Of a stretch of DNA of 15,812 nucleotides, positions 1 through 6,666 are shown piece after piece. Both the position numbers and the translations under genes were made by a program. Position 1 is the first letter of the stretch, and each line of letters opens with the position of its first letter. This stretch comes from Rubrobacteraceae bacterium (GTDB taxonomy: Bacteria > Actinomycetota > Rubrobacteria > Rubrobacterales > Rubrobacteraceae): contig JACCSM010000253.1 in the NCBI GenBank assembly GCA_013698525.1, forward strand, positions 1 to 15,812, read 5' to 3'. The notes below the pieces were generated by a model, which worked only from the letters and a program-made list of their open reading frames with translations, had not been told where the DNA came from and ran no database searches.

Positions 1-648
1 GGGCGCACCCACCTGTATCGGGCCGCCGTACCAGGACTCTGGTACTCGATGGCGGCGGTCCAGAACGCAGGCCTCGCCCTGGAGTGGGTCCGCAAAATGC
101 TCGGCGCCTCCTGGAACGATGTCTACGAGGAGGCCTTCGCAGTGCCGCCAGGCTCGGCAGGCGTCACGTTCCTGCCATACCTGAGCGGAGAGAGGACGCC
201 GCGCTTCGACCCAGGCGCCCGTGGCGCCTGGACCGGCCTCGGGCTCGACCACACGCGCGGCCACCTCCTGCGCGCCGCCCTCGAAGGCGTCGCATTCGCC
301 CTGCGCGAAGCCCTCGAGGCGATGGAGGATCAGGGGACCATCGCCCCCGAACTGCGCCTCGCAGGAGGTGGAACCGGAGGAAGCTCGGGAGAGCCCTGGC
401 GGCAACTACTGGCGGACGTGCTCGGCCGCCCGTTGTGGCTTTTGCCAGATGAGATATCCTCCGTCGCATCGGCCCGTGGCGCTGCTTTCCTGGCCGGCCT
501 CGCCTCCGGCGTCTACCCAACAGCCGAAGACACGCTCCCCCTAACCCCCGAACCCGAGAGTCCCATAAAACCTGGCGAGACTTCCTACGAGCCCGCCTAC
601 AAACGCTACAAACAACTCTACCCGAGGCTGTATACGGAATCTGGGTGA
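1..648 (+). CDS. xylB: Xylulokinase-type FGGY carbohydrate kinase, C-terminal part (5' end outside window)
   Basis: The frame is open from base 1 and ends at TGA 646-648, giving 215 visible residues of a family normally near 480-500; the N-terminal FGGY domain lies outside the window. The visible part is the C-terminal domain of the FGGY kinases. It has a FLPYLSGERTP segment, then a glycine-rich ATP-binding stretch (LAGGGTGGSSGEPWRQ, about visible codons 119-134), then LLADVLGRPL and SSVASARGAAFLAG. This order is typical of D-xylulokinase, which phosphorylates D-xylulose to feed the pentose phosphate pathway in the cytoplasm. The glycine-rich loop looks about two residues longer than the usual form. 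A related pentulose or glycerol kinase cannot be excluded without the N-terminal half. A strong hairpin spans its stop codon, so it looks like the last gene of its transcript. Confidence 0.85.
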   Translation, partial: GRTHLYRAAVPGLWYSMAAVQNAGLALEWVRKMLGASWNDVYEEAFAVPPGSAGVTFLPYLSGERTPRFDPGARGAWTGLGLDHTRGHLLRAALEGVAFALREALEAMEDQGTIAPELRLAGGGTGGSSGEPWRQLLADVLGRPLWLLPDEISSVASARGAAFLAGLASGVYPTAEDTLPLTPEPESPIKPGETSYEPAYKRYKQLYPRLYTESG

Positions 649-670
649 AGGTCGCCTTCACCCGGATTCC
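636..670 (+). terminator. Long hairpin across the xylB stop codon
   Basis: Bases 636-651 pair with 655-670 over 16 base pairs with one T-G wobble (642/664) and a three-base loop (652-654, TCG). The left arm contains the last codons and the TGA of the kinase gene. No T-run follows, so this would be a U-tract-less terminator or an mRNA 3'-end stabiliser. The pairing is seen directly; the terminator role is inferred. Confidence 0.6.
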
Positions 671-711
671 AGAGAGTGGAGGACAGGAGCAGGGAGTAGA
701 GCAAGAGACTA

Positions 712-727
712 GCTGAAATGCTGAAAT
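712..727. repeat. Tandem 8-bp duplication upstream of menF promoter
   Basis: GCTGAAAT occurs twice in direct succession (712-719 and 720-727), ending three bases before the proposed -35 of the menF promoter. It could be a small regulator site or a slippage duplication. Confidence 0.4.
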
Positions 728-729
728 GC

Positions 730-757
730 TTGCAATTGTGAGCGAAGCCGCTATACC
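730..757 (+). promoter_or_regulatory. Predicted sigma-70-type promoter for menF
   Basis: TTGCAA (730-735) and TATACC (752-757) are separated by 16 bp. Transcription would begin near 764, leaving a leader of about 46 bases before menF. It is the best hexamer pair in the 161-base gap after the kinase gene. The call rests on sequence match alone. Confidence 0.45.
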
Positions 758-809
758 GTTAGATACTCCTTGCTACACTACACTCTGAGATGACGAGGTG
801 GTATAGATC

Positions 810-2234
810 TTGCTGAGCAGGGAACACTCCGGCCTACTTGGAGAGAACGGTGCGTCCGCCGCCCGCTGGCTGCTGGCCGACCGGGTGAGCCATACGCTCT
901 CGGAGGCGAGGCTTGAGAGCGTCGCTGACCAGGTAGAGAGAATCGTGCGTCTCACCGTACCCGCGGGACGGATTGACCCTTTCAGGTGGCTCTCAGAGCA
1001 GGAAATGTTCCCGAAGGTCTACTGGTCGGGGCGTGAAGACCGGGCCGGGGTCGCGGCCGTGGGAGTCGCGGACTTGCGGGAGGCAGGCGTCTCTGAGGGT
1101 GCAGGATCTCTATCCAAGCTGCTCGCGGCGTTGCCTGATTCAGGGGTTTCGGGGGCTCGCTACTACGGAGGAGCGCGCTTCGATCCGCTCGGGAAGCCCG
1201 ATGAGGAATGGGCCGCGTTCAGCGCTTACCGATTCGTCTTGCCGCGCTTCGAGCTGCACGCAGGGGAGACGGAGACGACGCTGGTCTGCAACCTGGTGCT
1301 CCCCAAGGATACGGCCTACGCCTCGAAGATAGTGCAGGACATCGAAGACCTCTCGTTTCCTGAGGGTACGTCGAGATCTCTGTTGCCGACCCCCGTACTC
1401 CGTGAGGATAGCCCCGACCTGAAGGGTTGGAGGGAGAACGTCGAGCGGGCCATCGGCGCGTTTTCGGAAGGGCGCCTGGGGAAGGTCGTGCTTGCCCGTA
1501 GGGCCGAGTTCGGTTTCGATGGGGATCTGGACCCCACGTTGCTACTCGAGAGCCTAAGGGCGGCTACTCCTGACTGCTTCCATTTCTACGCCGAGCCTGA
1601 GGATGGGACGGCGTTTCTCGGGGCCTCTCCCGAACGCCTGTTCCGTCGCGAAGGACGCCTGGTTGAGAGCGAGGCCGTGGCAGGGACCAGGCCTCGCGGG
1701 GCATCTTCGGCGGACGACGAAGGGCTGCGCGACGACCTGTTGCACAGCGCCAAAGACAGGGTCGAGCACACTTACGTGAGCAAAGGTATCAGGGAGGCGC
1801 TGGGGCCGCTCTGTGAGGAGCTGGAGATCGAGGACAACGTCTCGGAGATGAAGCTGGCGCGGGGAATGCACCTGAGGTCGAAGGTTCGTGGGACGCTCAG
1901 GGACGGCGTGACGGACGCCGGGCTGCTCGACGCCATGCACCCTACCCCTGCCGTCGGCGGGTATCCGCGAGGTGAGGCGCTGGAGAGGATAAGCGCCCTC
2001 GAACCCTTCGACCGGGGCTGGTACGCTGGTACTGTCGGTTGGATCGGGTCGGACGCCTCCGATTTCGCCGTCGGTATCCGCTCGGGGCTCGTGCGGGGAA
2101 AGACGCTCGCCCTCTTTTCGGGGGCCGGGATCGTCGCCGGCTCCGTGCCAGACGAGGAGTGGGCCGAGATCGAGCAGAAGATCGGCGACTTCACCGGGAT
2201 GTTCGGGCTTGAACAGGGACACGCCGCGCGCTAA
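810..2234 (+). CDS. menF: Isochorismate synthase MenF
   Basis: This is a cytoplasmic Mg-dependent enzyme that isomerises chorismate to isochorismate, the entry step of menaquinone synthesis. The 474-residue protein has the chorismate-binding domain in its C-terminal two thirds. Visible motifs are GKVVLARR with K225, ASPERLF with E275, SEAVAGT (E288), SAKDRVEH and MHPTPAVGGYPR. K225 and E275 lie 50 residues apart, the same spacing as the known catalytic Lys/Glu pair of E. coli MenF. The start is TTG at 810, preceded by GAGGTGG (795-801) at 8 bases. The gene is first in a menF-menD-menH run and overlaps menD by 26 bases. An EntC- or DhbC-like siderophore isochorismate synthase is the alternative, but menD directly downstream makes MenF much more likely. 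Confidence 0.95.
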   Translation: MLSREHSGLLGENGASAARWLLADRVSHTLSEARLESVADQVERIVRLTVPAGRIDPFRWLSEQEMFPKVYWSGREDRAGVAAVGVADLREAGVSEGAGSLSKLLAALPDSGVSGARYYGGARFDPLGKPDEEWAAFSAYRFVLPRFELHAGETETTLVCNLVLPKDTAYASKIVQDIEDLSFPEGTSRSLLPTPVLREDSPDLKGWRENVERAIGAFSEGRLGKVVLARRAEFGFDGDLDPTLLLESLRAATPDCFHFYAEPEDGTAFLGASPERLFRREGRLVESEAVAGTRPRGASSADDEGLRDDLLHSAKDRVEHTYVSKGIREALGPLCEELEIEDNVSEMKLARGMHLRSKVRGTLRDGVTDAGLLDAMHPTPAVGGYPRGEALERISALEPFDRGWYAGTVGWIGSDASDFAVGIRSGLVRGKTLALFSGAGIVAGSVPDEEWAEIEQKIGDFTGMFGLEQGHAAR

Positions 2235-3960
2235 TCGCCTCTGGGCGCACCTGATCGTCGAAGAGCTTCGCCGCTGCGGAGTAGATTTCTTCTGCGTCGC
2301 CCCAGGCTCACGCTCGACACCCCTGGTCGCGGCGCTCGCCGCAAACGAGAAGGCCCGTAGCCTCATCCACTTCGACGAGCGTGGGACCGCCTTCGCAGCC
2401 CTCGGTTACGCGCGCGCCACACTACGTCCTGCGGCCTGGATCACGACCTCGGGCACCGCGGTCGCCAACGGCCTCCCTGCCGTCGTCGAGGCCGCGACCG
2501 ACGGCGTACCCATGATCCTGCTCACCGCCGACCGCCCCCCGGAGTTGCGTCAGACCGGGGCCAACCAGACCATAGACCAGCCCGACATCTTCGGCGATTA
2601 CGTCCGCTGGCGCTTCGACCTGCCGGCCCCCGACCCTGGCATCGACCCAGCCATGGTCCTGACAACCGTGGATCAGGCCGCCTACCGCGCGGGCCGAACG
2701 CCACAGGGCCCCGTCCACCTGAACCTGATGTTCCGAGAACCTTTCCTCGCCGATACGGAGGAAGAGGGTGTTCTATCCGGACCATCTTCCTGGGCGCAGA
2801 GCGGCGAACCGTACACCCGCTACGCCGCGATGAAACCCGCCGTGGACGAGATGGAGATTCACAACCTCTGGACAACGCTTCGCCCTGTGAGACGTGGTCT
2901 CGTCGTCGCGGGCAGGCTGGCCTCCCGCAAGCAGGGCGAGGCGGTTCTGCGGCTCGCCGACACCCTAGGCTGGCCGCTCCTGCCTGATGTGGGCTCCCAG
3001 GTCCGCCTCGGCGCGGACTCGAAGGGACTCGCCGCCCACTACGACGCGCTTCTGGCGGGTGACTCGTTCGCGCAGGCGCACGCGCCCGAGGCGGTGGTCC
3101 ACGTCGGAGGAAGGGCCCTCTCCAAGCGCCTGGAGCAGTTCCTGAGTCGCAGCCGGCCCGACCCTTACGTTGTCGTGCGCGAGAACCCGTTCAGGCTCGA
3201 CCCTGCCCACTGCGTTACCCACAGCGTCGAGGCGGACATCCTGGACTTCTGCGCCGCGCTGGCCCGGGCCGCTACCGAAGACCCACCGGCGACGAACGCT
3301 TCCTGGACGGCGGGCTGGCGGGAGGCATCGGCGGAGGTAGGCCGTCATCTGGACGGGATCCTATCCGGAGAACCGAACGAGCCGCTCGTGGCCAGGGTCG
3401 TATCGCAAAACGTACCCCAGGGCCACGGTCTCGTCGTCGCTAGCAGTATGCCTGTGCGGGACCTGGATACCCACGCAGCGGCCGACGGCGCACCCGTCCC
3501 CGTCGCCTCCAACAGGGGCGCGAGCGGCATAGACGGCACAGTCGCCACAGCGGCAGGCTTCGCGAGAGGTCTCGGACGGCCCGTTACGCTCCTGATCGGG
3601 GACCTGGCCCTGCTGCACGACCTGAACTCCCTCGCCATGCTGCGGGATATACAGGTTGTCGTCGTGGTGCTCAACAACGACGGCGGCGGCATCTTCTCCT
3701 TCCTCCCCGTAGCCAGGCACGAGGAGTTCTTCGAGCCTTACTTCGGCACGCCGCAGGGCGTAGGCTTCGAGCCAGCGGCGAAGATGTTCGGCCTCGACTA
3801 CGAGCGTCCTGCTACGACGGCGGAGTTCATAGAAGCTTACGGCTCCGCGTGTGCCCGAGCCTCCTCGACCCTGCTCGAGGTAAAGACCGACCGCGAGCAG
3901 AACGTGGCATTGCACCGCAGGGTTCTCGAAGAGGTGGCAGCCTTGGTAGAGAAGGCGTGA
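2209..3960 (+). CDS. menD: SEPHCHC synthase MenD (ThDP-dependent)
   Basis: MenD condenses isochorismate with 2-oxoglutarate in a thiamine-diphosphate-dependent decarboxylation, giving SEPHCHC. The protein has 583 residues, the normal family length. The N-terminal domain carries CVAPGSRSTPL and HFDERGTAFAALGYA; E57 matches the conserved glutamate that activates ThDP. The C-terminal cofactor domain has GDLALLHDLNSL (from residue 464) and NNDGGGIFSFLP (from 489), the Mg/ThDP-binding segment. The conserved NRLWAHLIVEEL block begins at codon 9 and already overlaps the menF stop codon, so the start must lie inside menF. TTG at 2209 is the nearest candidate, with a weak GGGA at 2196-2199. The overlap suggests translational coupling to menF. 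Confidence 0.96.
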   Translation: MNRDTPRANRLWAHLIVEELRRCGVDFFCVAPGSRSTPLVAALAANEKARSLIHFDERGTAFAALGYARATLRPAAWITTSGTAVANGLPAVVEAATDGVPMILLTADRPPELRQTGANQTIDQPDIFGDYVRWRFDLPAPDPGIDPAMVLTTVDQAAYRAGRTPQGPVHLNLMFREPFLADTEEEGVLSGPSSWAQSGEPYTRYAAMKPAVDEMEIHNLWTTLRPVRRGLVVAGRLASRKQGEAVLRLADTLGWPLLPDVGSQVRLGADSKGLAAHYDALLAGDSFAQAHAPEAVVHVGGRALSKRLEQFLSRSRPDPYVVVRENPFRLDPAHCVTHSVEADILDFCAALARAATEDPPATNASWTAGWREASAEVGRHLDGILSGEPNEPLVARVVSQNVPQGHGLVVASSMPVRDLDTHAAADGAPVPVASNRGASGIDGTVATAAGFARGLGRPVTLLIGDLALLHDLNSLAMLRDIQVVVVVLNNDGGGIFSFLPVARHEEFFEPYFGTPQGVGFEPAAKMFGLDYERPATTAEFIEAYGSACARASSTLLEVKTDREQNVALHRRVLEEVAALVEKA

Positions 3961-3984
3961 TGGGTGACGTCTTGATCACACGAA

Positions 3985-4818
3985 ATGCGCCTACCGGATA
4001 ACCTGAACTACGAGGTCTCGGGCGACCGCAGGCGACCAGCGGTCCTCTTCTTGCACGGCTTTATGGGTTCGTCCGCCGACTGGCGAGGGGTAATGGCGGC
4101 GCTCGGGGATCGAACCTTCTGCGTCGCCGCGGACCTGCCCGGGCACGGCGCATCACTGGGACTGCCGCCTGACACGTATACGATCGAGGGCGCGACACGG
4201 GCTGTGATCAATACCCTGGACGGGCTCGAGGTCGTCCGTTCCGTAGTCGCCGGTTACTCGATGGGCGGACGGCTTGCTCTATACCTCGCGTTGCGTTACC
4301 CGGAACGGTGTGCGGGGCTCTTCCTCGAATCGGCCTCACCCGGTCTCGAGGGCGCGAGTGAGCGGGAAGCGCGACGCGCGGCGGATGAGTCGAAGGCGAG
4401 GCGCCTGGAATCAGGTGACCTCGAAGCGTTTCTTCGGGACTGGCACCGCCAGCCGCTCTTCGCGTCTCTGGCACGGGACGAGAACCTTCTGCTGCGAACC
4501 ATCGATGCGAAGCGGCGCAACGATCCTGGCGAGCTCGCCCGTTCTCTTTGGGGGATGGGGACGGGGAACCAGCCGTCGTTGTGGGGAGAACTGGAACACC
4601 TCGCCGTCCCGACGCTCGCCGTCGCCGGAGGGCTGGACGGGAAATACGCCGGGATCTCTTCGCGCATGGCGAGCATCAATCCGCGCATAAAATCCGCGGT
4701 CGTCCCTGGAGCGGGACACACCGTGCACGCCGAGACCCTGGCGGCATATATCTCCCTGCTCGGGCGTTTTTTGGATCGACTATCTCTTGGGCTGGGTGAG
4801 GCTGAACCAGTTCCCTGA
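3985..4818 (+). CDS. menH: SHCHC synthase MenH (alpha/beta hydrolase fold)
   Basis: MenH removes pyruvate from SEPHCHC to give SHCHC. The 277-residue protein shows an oxyanion-hole segment FLHGFMGSSADW, the nucleophile elbow GYSMGG with S92, the acid in GGLDG (D218) and the base in GAGHTVHAE (H245), a complete Ser-Asp-His triad. It starts 24 bases after menD; in-frame TGA at 3973 rules out a longer protein, and no strong ribosome binding site is visible. The last 13 codons lie inside the 3' end of the convergent VOC gene. The residues after FLDR (LSLGLGEAEPVP) look like read-through tail rather than conserved fold. Alone, such sequences can be confused with other hydrolases; placement after menD makes the call strong. 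Confidence 0.92.
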   Translation: MRLPDNLNYEVSGDRRRPAVLFLHGFMGSSADWRGVMAALGDRTFCVAADLPGHGASLGLPPDTYTIEGATRAVINTLDGLEVVRSVVAGYSMGGRLALYLALRYPERCAGLFLESASPGLEGASEREARRAADESKARRLESGDLEAFLRDWHRQPLFASLARDENLLLRTIDAKRRNDPGELARSLWGMGTGNQPSLWGELEHLAVPTLAVAGGLDGKYAGISSRMASINPRIKSAVVPGAGHTVHAETLAAYISLLGRFLDRLSLGLGEAEPVP

Positions 4819-5196
4819 GTTGTCTTTCACGATGGCCTCTGTGACGTAGAAACGTTCCTCGGGTGGCGACACGAACTCGACACCCTGCTTGCTCAGGCGC
4901 TCGAAGTCGCCGTCGATGTCGTCTGTCTCGAAGACACCGATACCGAAGGCGCCTCGCTCGACCAGCGCCCTCATCTCTTCGGCCGTCTCGGTGCTAAACA
5001 TCGGTCCAGAGGTTACTTTGGCCAGGATCAACTCGAGGTCGGGCTGTCCTTTCGGGCTCAACGTCAGCCAGCGAAGGCCCGAGTCGTTCATGGGCATGTC
5101 GGTATTGACCTCGAAGCCCAGAATGTCGTGGTAGAACGTGAGGGCCTCTTCCTGGTCGATCACGTAGATCGTAGAGTGGCTCTGACGTTGGATCAC
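4780..5196 (-). CDS. VOC (glyoxalase/bleomycin-resistance fold) family protein
   Basis: A 138-residue protein with the paired beta-alpha-beta-beta-beta layout of the vicinal-oxygen-chelate superfamily: SHSTIYVIDQEEALTFYHDI at the start, WLTLSPKGQPDLELIL near 43-58, and DNSGNWFSLTQP at the end. Classical metal ligands are only partly present: H7 and E55 are candidates, but the usual glutamate after the C-terminal GN is replaced by W-F-S. A metal-dependent glyoxalase role is therefore unlikely, and the substrate is unknown. The start is GTG 5196 with a strong GGGAGGT (5208-5202) at 5 bases. It lies 24 bases downstream of the AraC-type gene on the same strand, so the two are probably one transcript. 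Its last 39 bases overlap the end of menH in the opposite direction. Confidence 0.85.
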   Translation of the reverse strand: MIQRQSHSTIYVIDQEEALTFYHDILGFEVNTDMPMNDSGLRWLTLSPKGQPDLELILAKVTSGPMFSTETAEEMRALVERGAFGIGVFETDDIDGDFERLSKQGVEFVSPPEERFYVTEAIVKDNSGNWFSLTQPKR

Positions 5197-5220
5197 GGCT
5201 TACCTCCCGGTCTCGCTGCT

Positions 5221-5685
5221 CTAGCCCGAAGATACCGCCGGCTCCATGCTTCCTGCTTCTCGAAAATTGCGCTCTTCCTGAGTTCCGTACAACATGGTGA
5301 TAAAGCACGAGGGAACGAACAGCGCCCTGACCGTAGAAGGAACGGAGAACGTCGAGCGGGCGTAGCGCCTGTACTCGGAAGGGGTCAGGCCCACACGATG
5401 TGTGAACAAGACGCTGAAACTGCCCAGGCTGGAGAAGCCCACCTCGAAGCACACTTCTGTGACGTTGTGACTCCCCTTCGCCAACAACGTCTTCGCCCGC
5501 TCTATGCGTAGACGCGTCAGAAACGCGTGCGGCGTCTCCCCATAGGCTTGCTTGTAGACGCGCAGGAAATGGTAGGGGGAGAGGTTGGCCCGGGCCGCGA
5601 CGTCGGGGAGAGAGACGGGATGACTGTAAGCGTGGCGCATGAATTCCCTGGCCCGGGTGAGGCTCCTGTAAGTCTGAGGGTGCAT
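5221..5685 (-). CDS. AraC-family transcriptional regulator (N-terminal DNA-binding domain, short tail)
   Basis: A 154-residue protein whose AraC/XylS DNA-binding domain is at the N terminus rather than the usual C terminus. The first helix-turn-helix is near residues 25-46 (SLPDVAARANLSPYHFLRVY) and the second near 73-95 (NVTEVCFEVGFSSLGSFSVLF), followed by LTPSEYR. The remaining 45 or so residues (VPSCFITMLYGTQEERNFREAG region) are too short for a normal sugar-binding sensor domain. It probably controls itself and the VOC gene 24 bases downstream; that is inference from adjacency. The ATG at 5685 has no visible ribosome binding site. An in-frame TAA at 5727-5725 limits any longer start. It diverges from menB, so it could also touch the menB promoter. 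Confidence 0.88.
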   Translation of the reverse strand: MHPQTYRSLTRAREFMRHAYSHPVSLPDVAARANLSPYHFLRVYKQAYGETPHAFLTRLRIERAKTLLAKGSHNVTEVCFEVGFSSLGSFSVLFTHRVGLTPSEYRRYARSTFSVPSTVRALFVPSCFITMLYGTQEERNFREAGSMEPAVSSG

Positions 5686-5691
5686 GTAGAG

Positions 5692-5719
5692 AGCGTACAG
5701 GACGTTGTCAGTGAGCCAA
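5692..5719 (-). promoter_or_regulatory. Possible promoter for the araC-VOC pair
   Basis: On the minus strand, TTGGCT (5719-5714) and TACGCT (5697-5692) are 16 bp apart. Transcription would start at or next to the ATG at 5685, which fits the missing ribosome binding site (leaderless). The -10 is a weak match, so this is tentative. Confidence 0.3.
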
Positions 5720-5780
5720 CGGCGTTATTGGTAAGGAGGACCTGCGAAGAAGTACCTCAATGAGGGGTGTCTAGATCCCA

Positions 5781-5786
5781 TATAAT
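5781..5786 (+). promoter_or_regulatory. Perfect -10 element for menB, leaderless arrangement
   Basis: TATAAT ends 7 bases before the ATG of menB (5794), so the expected transcription start is at or one base before the start codon. No good -35 hexamer lies 16-18 bp upstream, suggesting activator help or tolerance of a weak -35. Confidence 0.6.
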
Positions 5787-5793
5787 CCGCTGC

Positions 5794-6645
5794 ATGACTA
5801 ACATACAGTGGGAATTGGCCGGAGAATTCGAGGACATCAGGTACGAGAAGGCTGAGGGGATCGCGAAGATCACCATAAACCGCCCCGAGGTCAGGAACGC
5901 CTTCCGTCCTCTGACGGTCGTCGAGATGCAAAGGGCCCTCGAAGACGCCCGCGAGGACCACGAGACCGGAGTCATCATCCTGACGGGCGAGGGGACTGAT
6001 GCTTTCTGCTCGGGTGGAGACCAGAAGGTACGAGGAGACGCCGGATACCTCGAAGACACGGTCGCGCCGCGTCGCACCCCTGGAGGTGAGTCGATCGGGC
6101 GCTTCCACGTCACGGATCTGCACGTCCAGATCCGGCGCTGCCCCAAGCCTGTCGTCGCGATGGTTGCAGGATATGCCGTCGGCGGAGGCCACGTCCTGCA
6201 CGTGGTATGCGACCTCACCATCGCCGCCGATAACGCGAAGTTCGGCCAGGTCGGGCCGAAGGTCGGCAGCTTCGACGGCGGTTTCGGCGCGTCCGTCCTC
6301 ACCGGCCTCGTCGGGCCGAAGAAGGCGAAGGAGATATGGTTCCTCTGCAGGATGTATTCTGCCGAGGAAGCGCTAGAGATGGGGCTCATCAACGAGGTCG
6401 TGCCGCTCGCCACGCTCGAGGACGAGACCGTCCGCTGGTGTCGTGAGATGCTAGATCGCTCACCGTTCGCGCTGCGTCTCCTGAAGGCGAGTTTCCACGC
6501 CCATGAGGACGGGTTCGCCGGCATCCAGCAGCTCGCTCACGACGCGAACCTCCTGTTCTACGGTAGCGAGGAGGCCCAGGAGGGCCGCGATGCCTACAGA
6601 GAGAAGCGCAAACCTGACTTCTCGAAATTCCCCCATCGCCCGTAA
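5794..6645 (+). CDS. menB: 1,4-Dihydroxy-2-naphthoyl-CoA synthase MenB
   Basis: A crotonase-superfamily enzyme that closes the second ring of o-succinylbenzoyl-CoA to give DHNA-CoA. From ATG 5794 the protein has 283 residues. It follows E. coli MenB closely from the N terminus ([14 protein letters not shown]) through [47 protein letters not shown] and IWFLCR to [18 protein letters not shown]. The oxyanion-hole regions and catalytic D161 are present. G154 in FGQVGPK marks the bicarbonate-dependent type I group; type II enzymes such as the mycobacterial one have Asp there. A longer in-frame GTG start at 5767 would put the promoter's TATAAT inside the gene and adds residues unlike MenB. It is followed 21 bases later by menC. 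Confidence 0.96.
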   Translation: MTNIQWELAGEFEDIRYEKAEGIAKITINRPEVRNAFRPLTVVEMQRALEDAREDHETGVIILTGEGTDAFCSGGDQKVRGDAGYLEDTVAPRRTPGGESIGRFHVTDLHVQIRRCPKPVVAMVAGYAVGGGHVLHVVCDLTIAADNAKFGQVGPKVGSFDGGFGASVLTGLVGPKKAKEIWFLCRMYSAEEALEMGLINEVVPLATLEDETVRWCREMLDRSPFALRLLKASFHAHEDGFAGIQQLAHDANLLFYGSEEAQEGRDAYREKRKPDFSKFPHRP

Positions 6646-6666
6646 GCCGTCGGCGAGAGGGACGAT

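Noticed and set aside
1554..2366. 270-residue open frame on the minus strand opposite menF/menD
   Set aside because: It lies wholly antisense to strongly conserved MenF and MenD, has low-complexity Arg/Pro/Ser-rich composition and no recognisable motif. Long antisense frames are expected at this GC content.
5733..5740. Strong Shine-Dalgarno-like AAGGAGGA before menB
   Set aside because: No start codon lies at a usable distance; the ATG at 5760 opens only three codons. It is also upstream of the proposed transcription start.
5767..5793. GTG start nine codons upstream for menB
   Set aside because: It would place the TATAAT promoter element inside the coding region, and the added residues do not resemble MenB N-termini.
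5757..6524. 255-residue open frame on the minus strand opposite menB
   Set aside because: A shadow of menB rich in Ser, Pro and Arg with no domain pattern.
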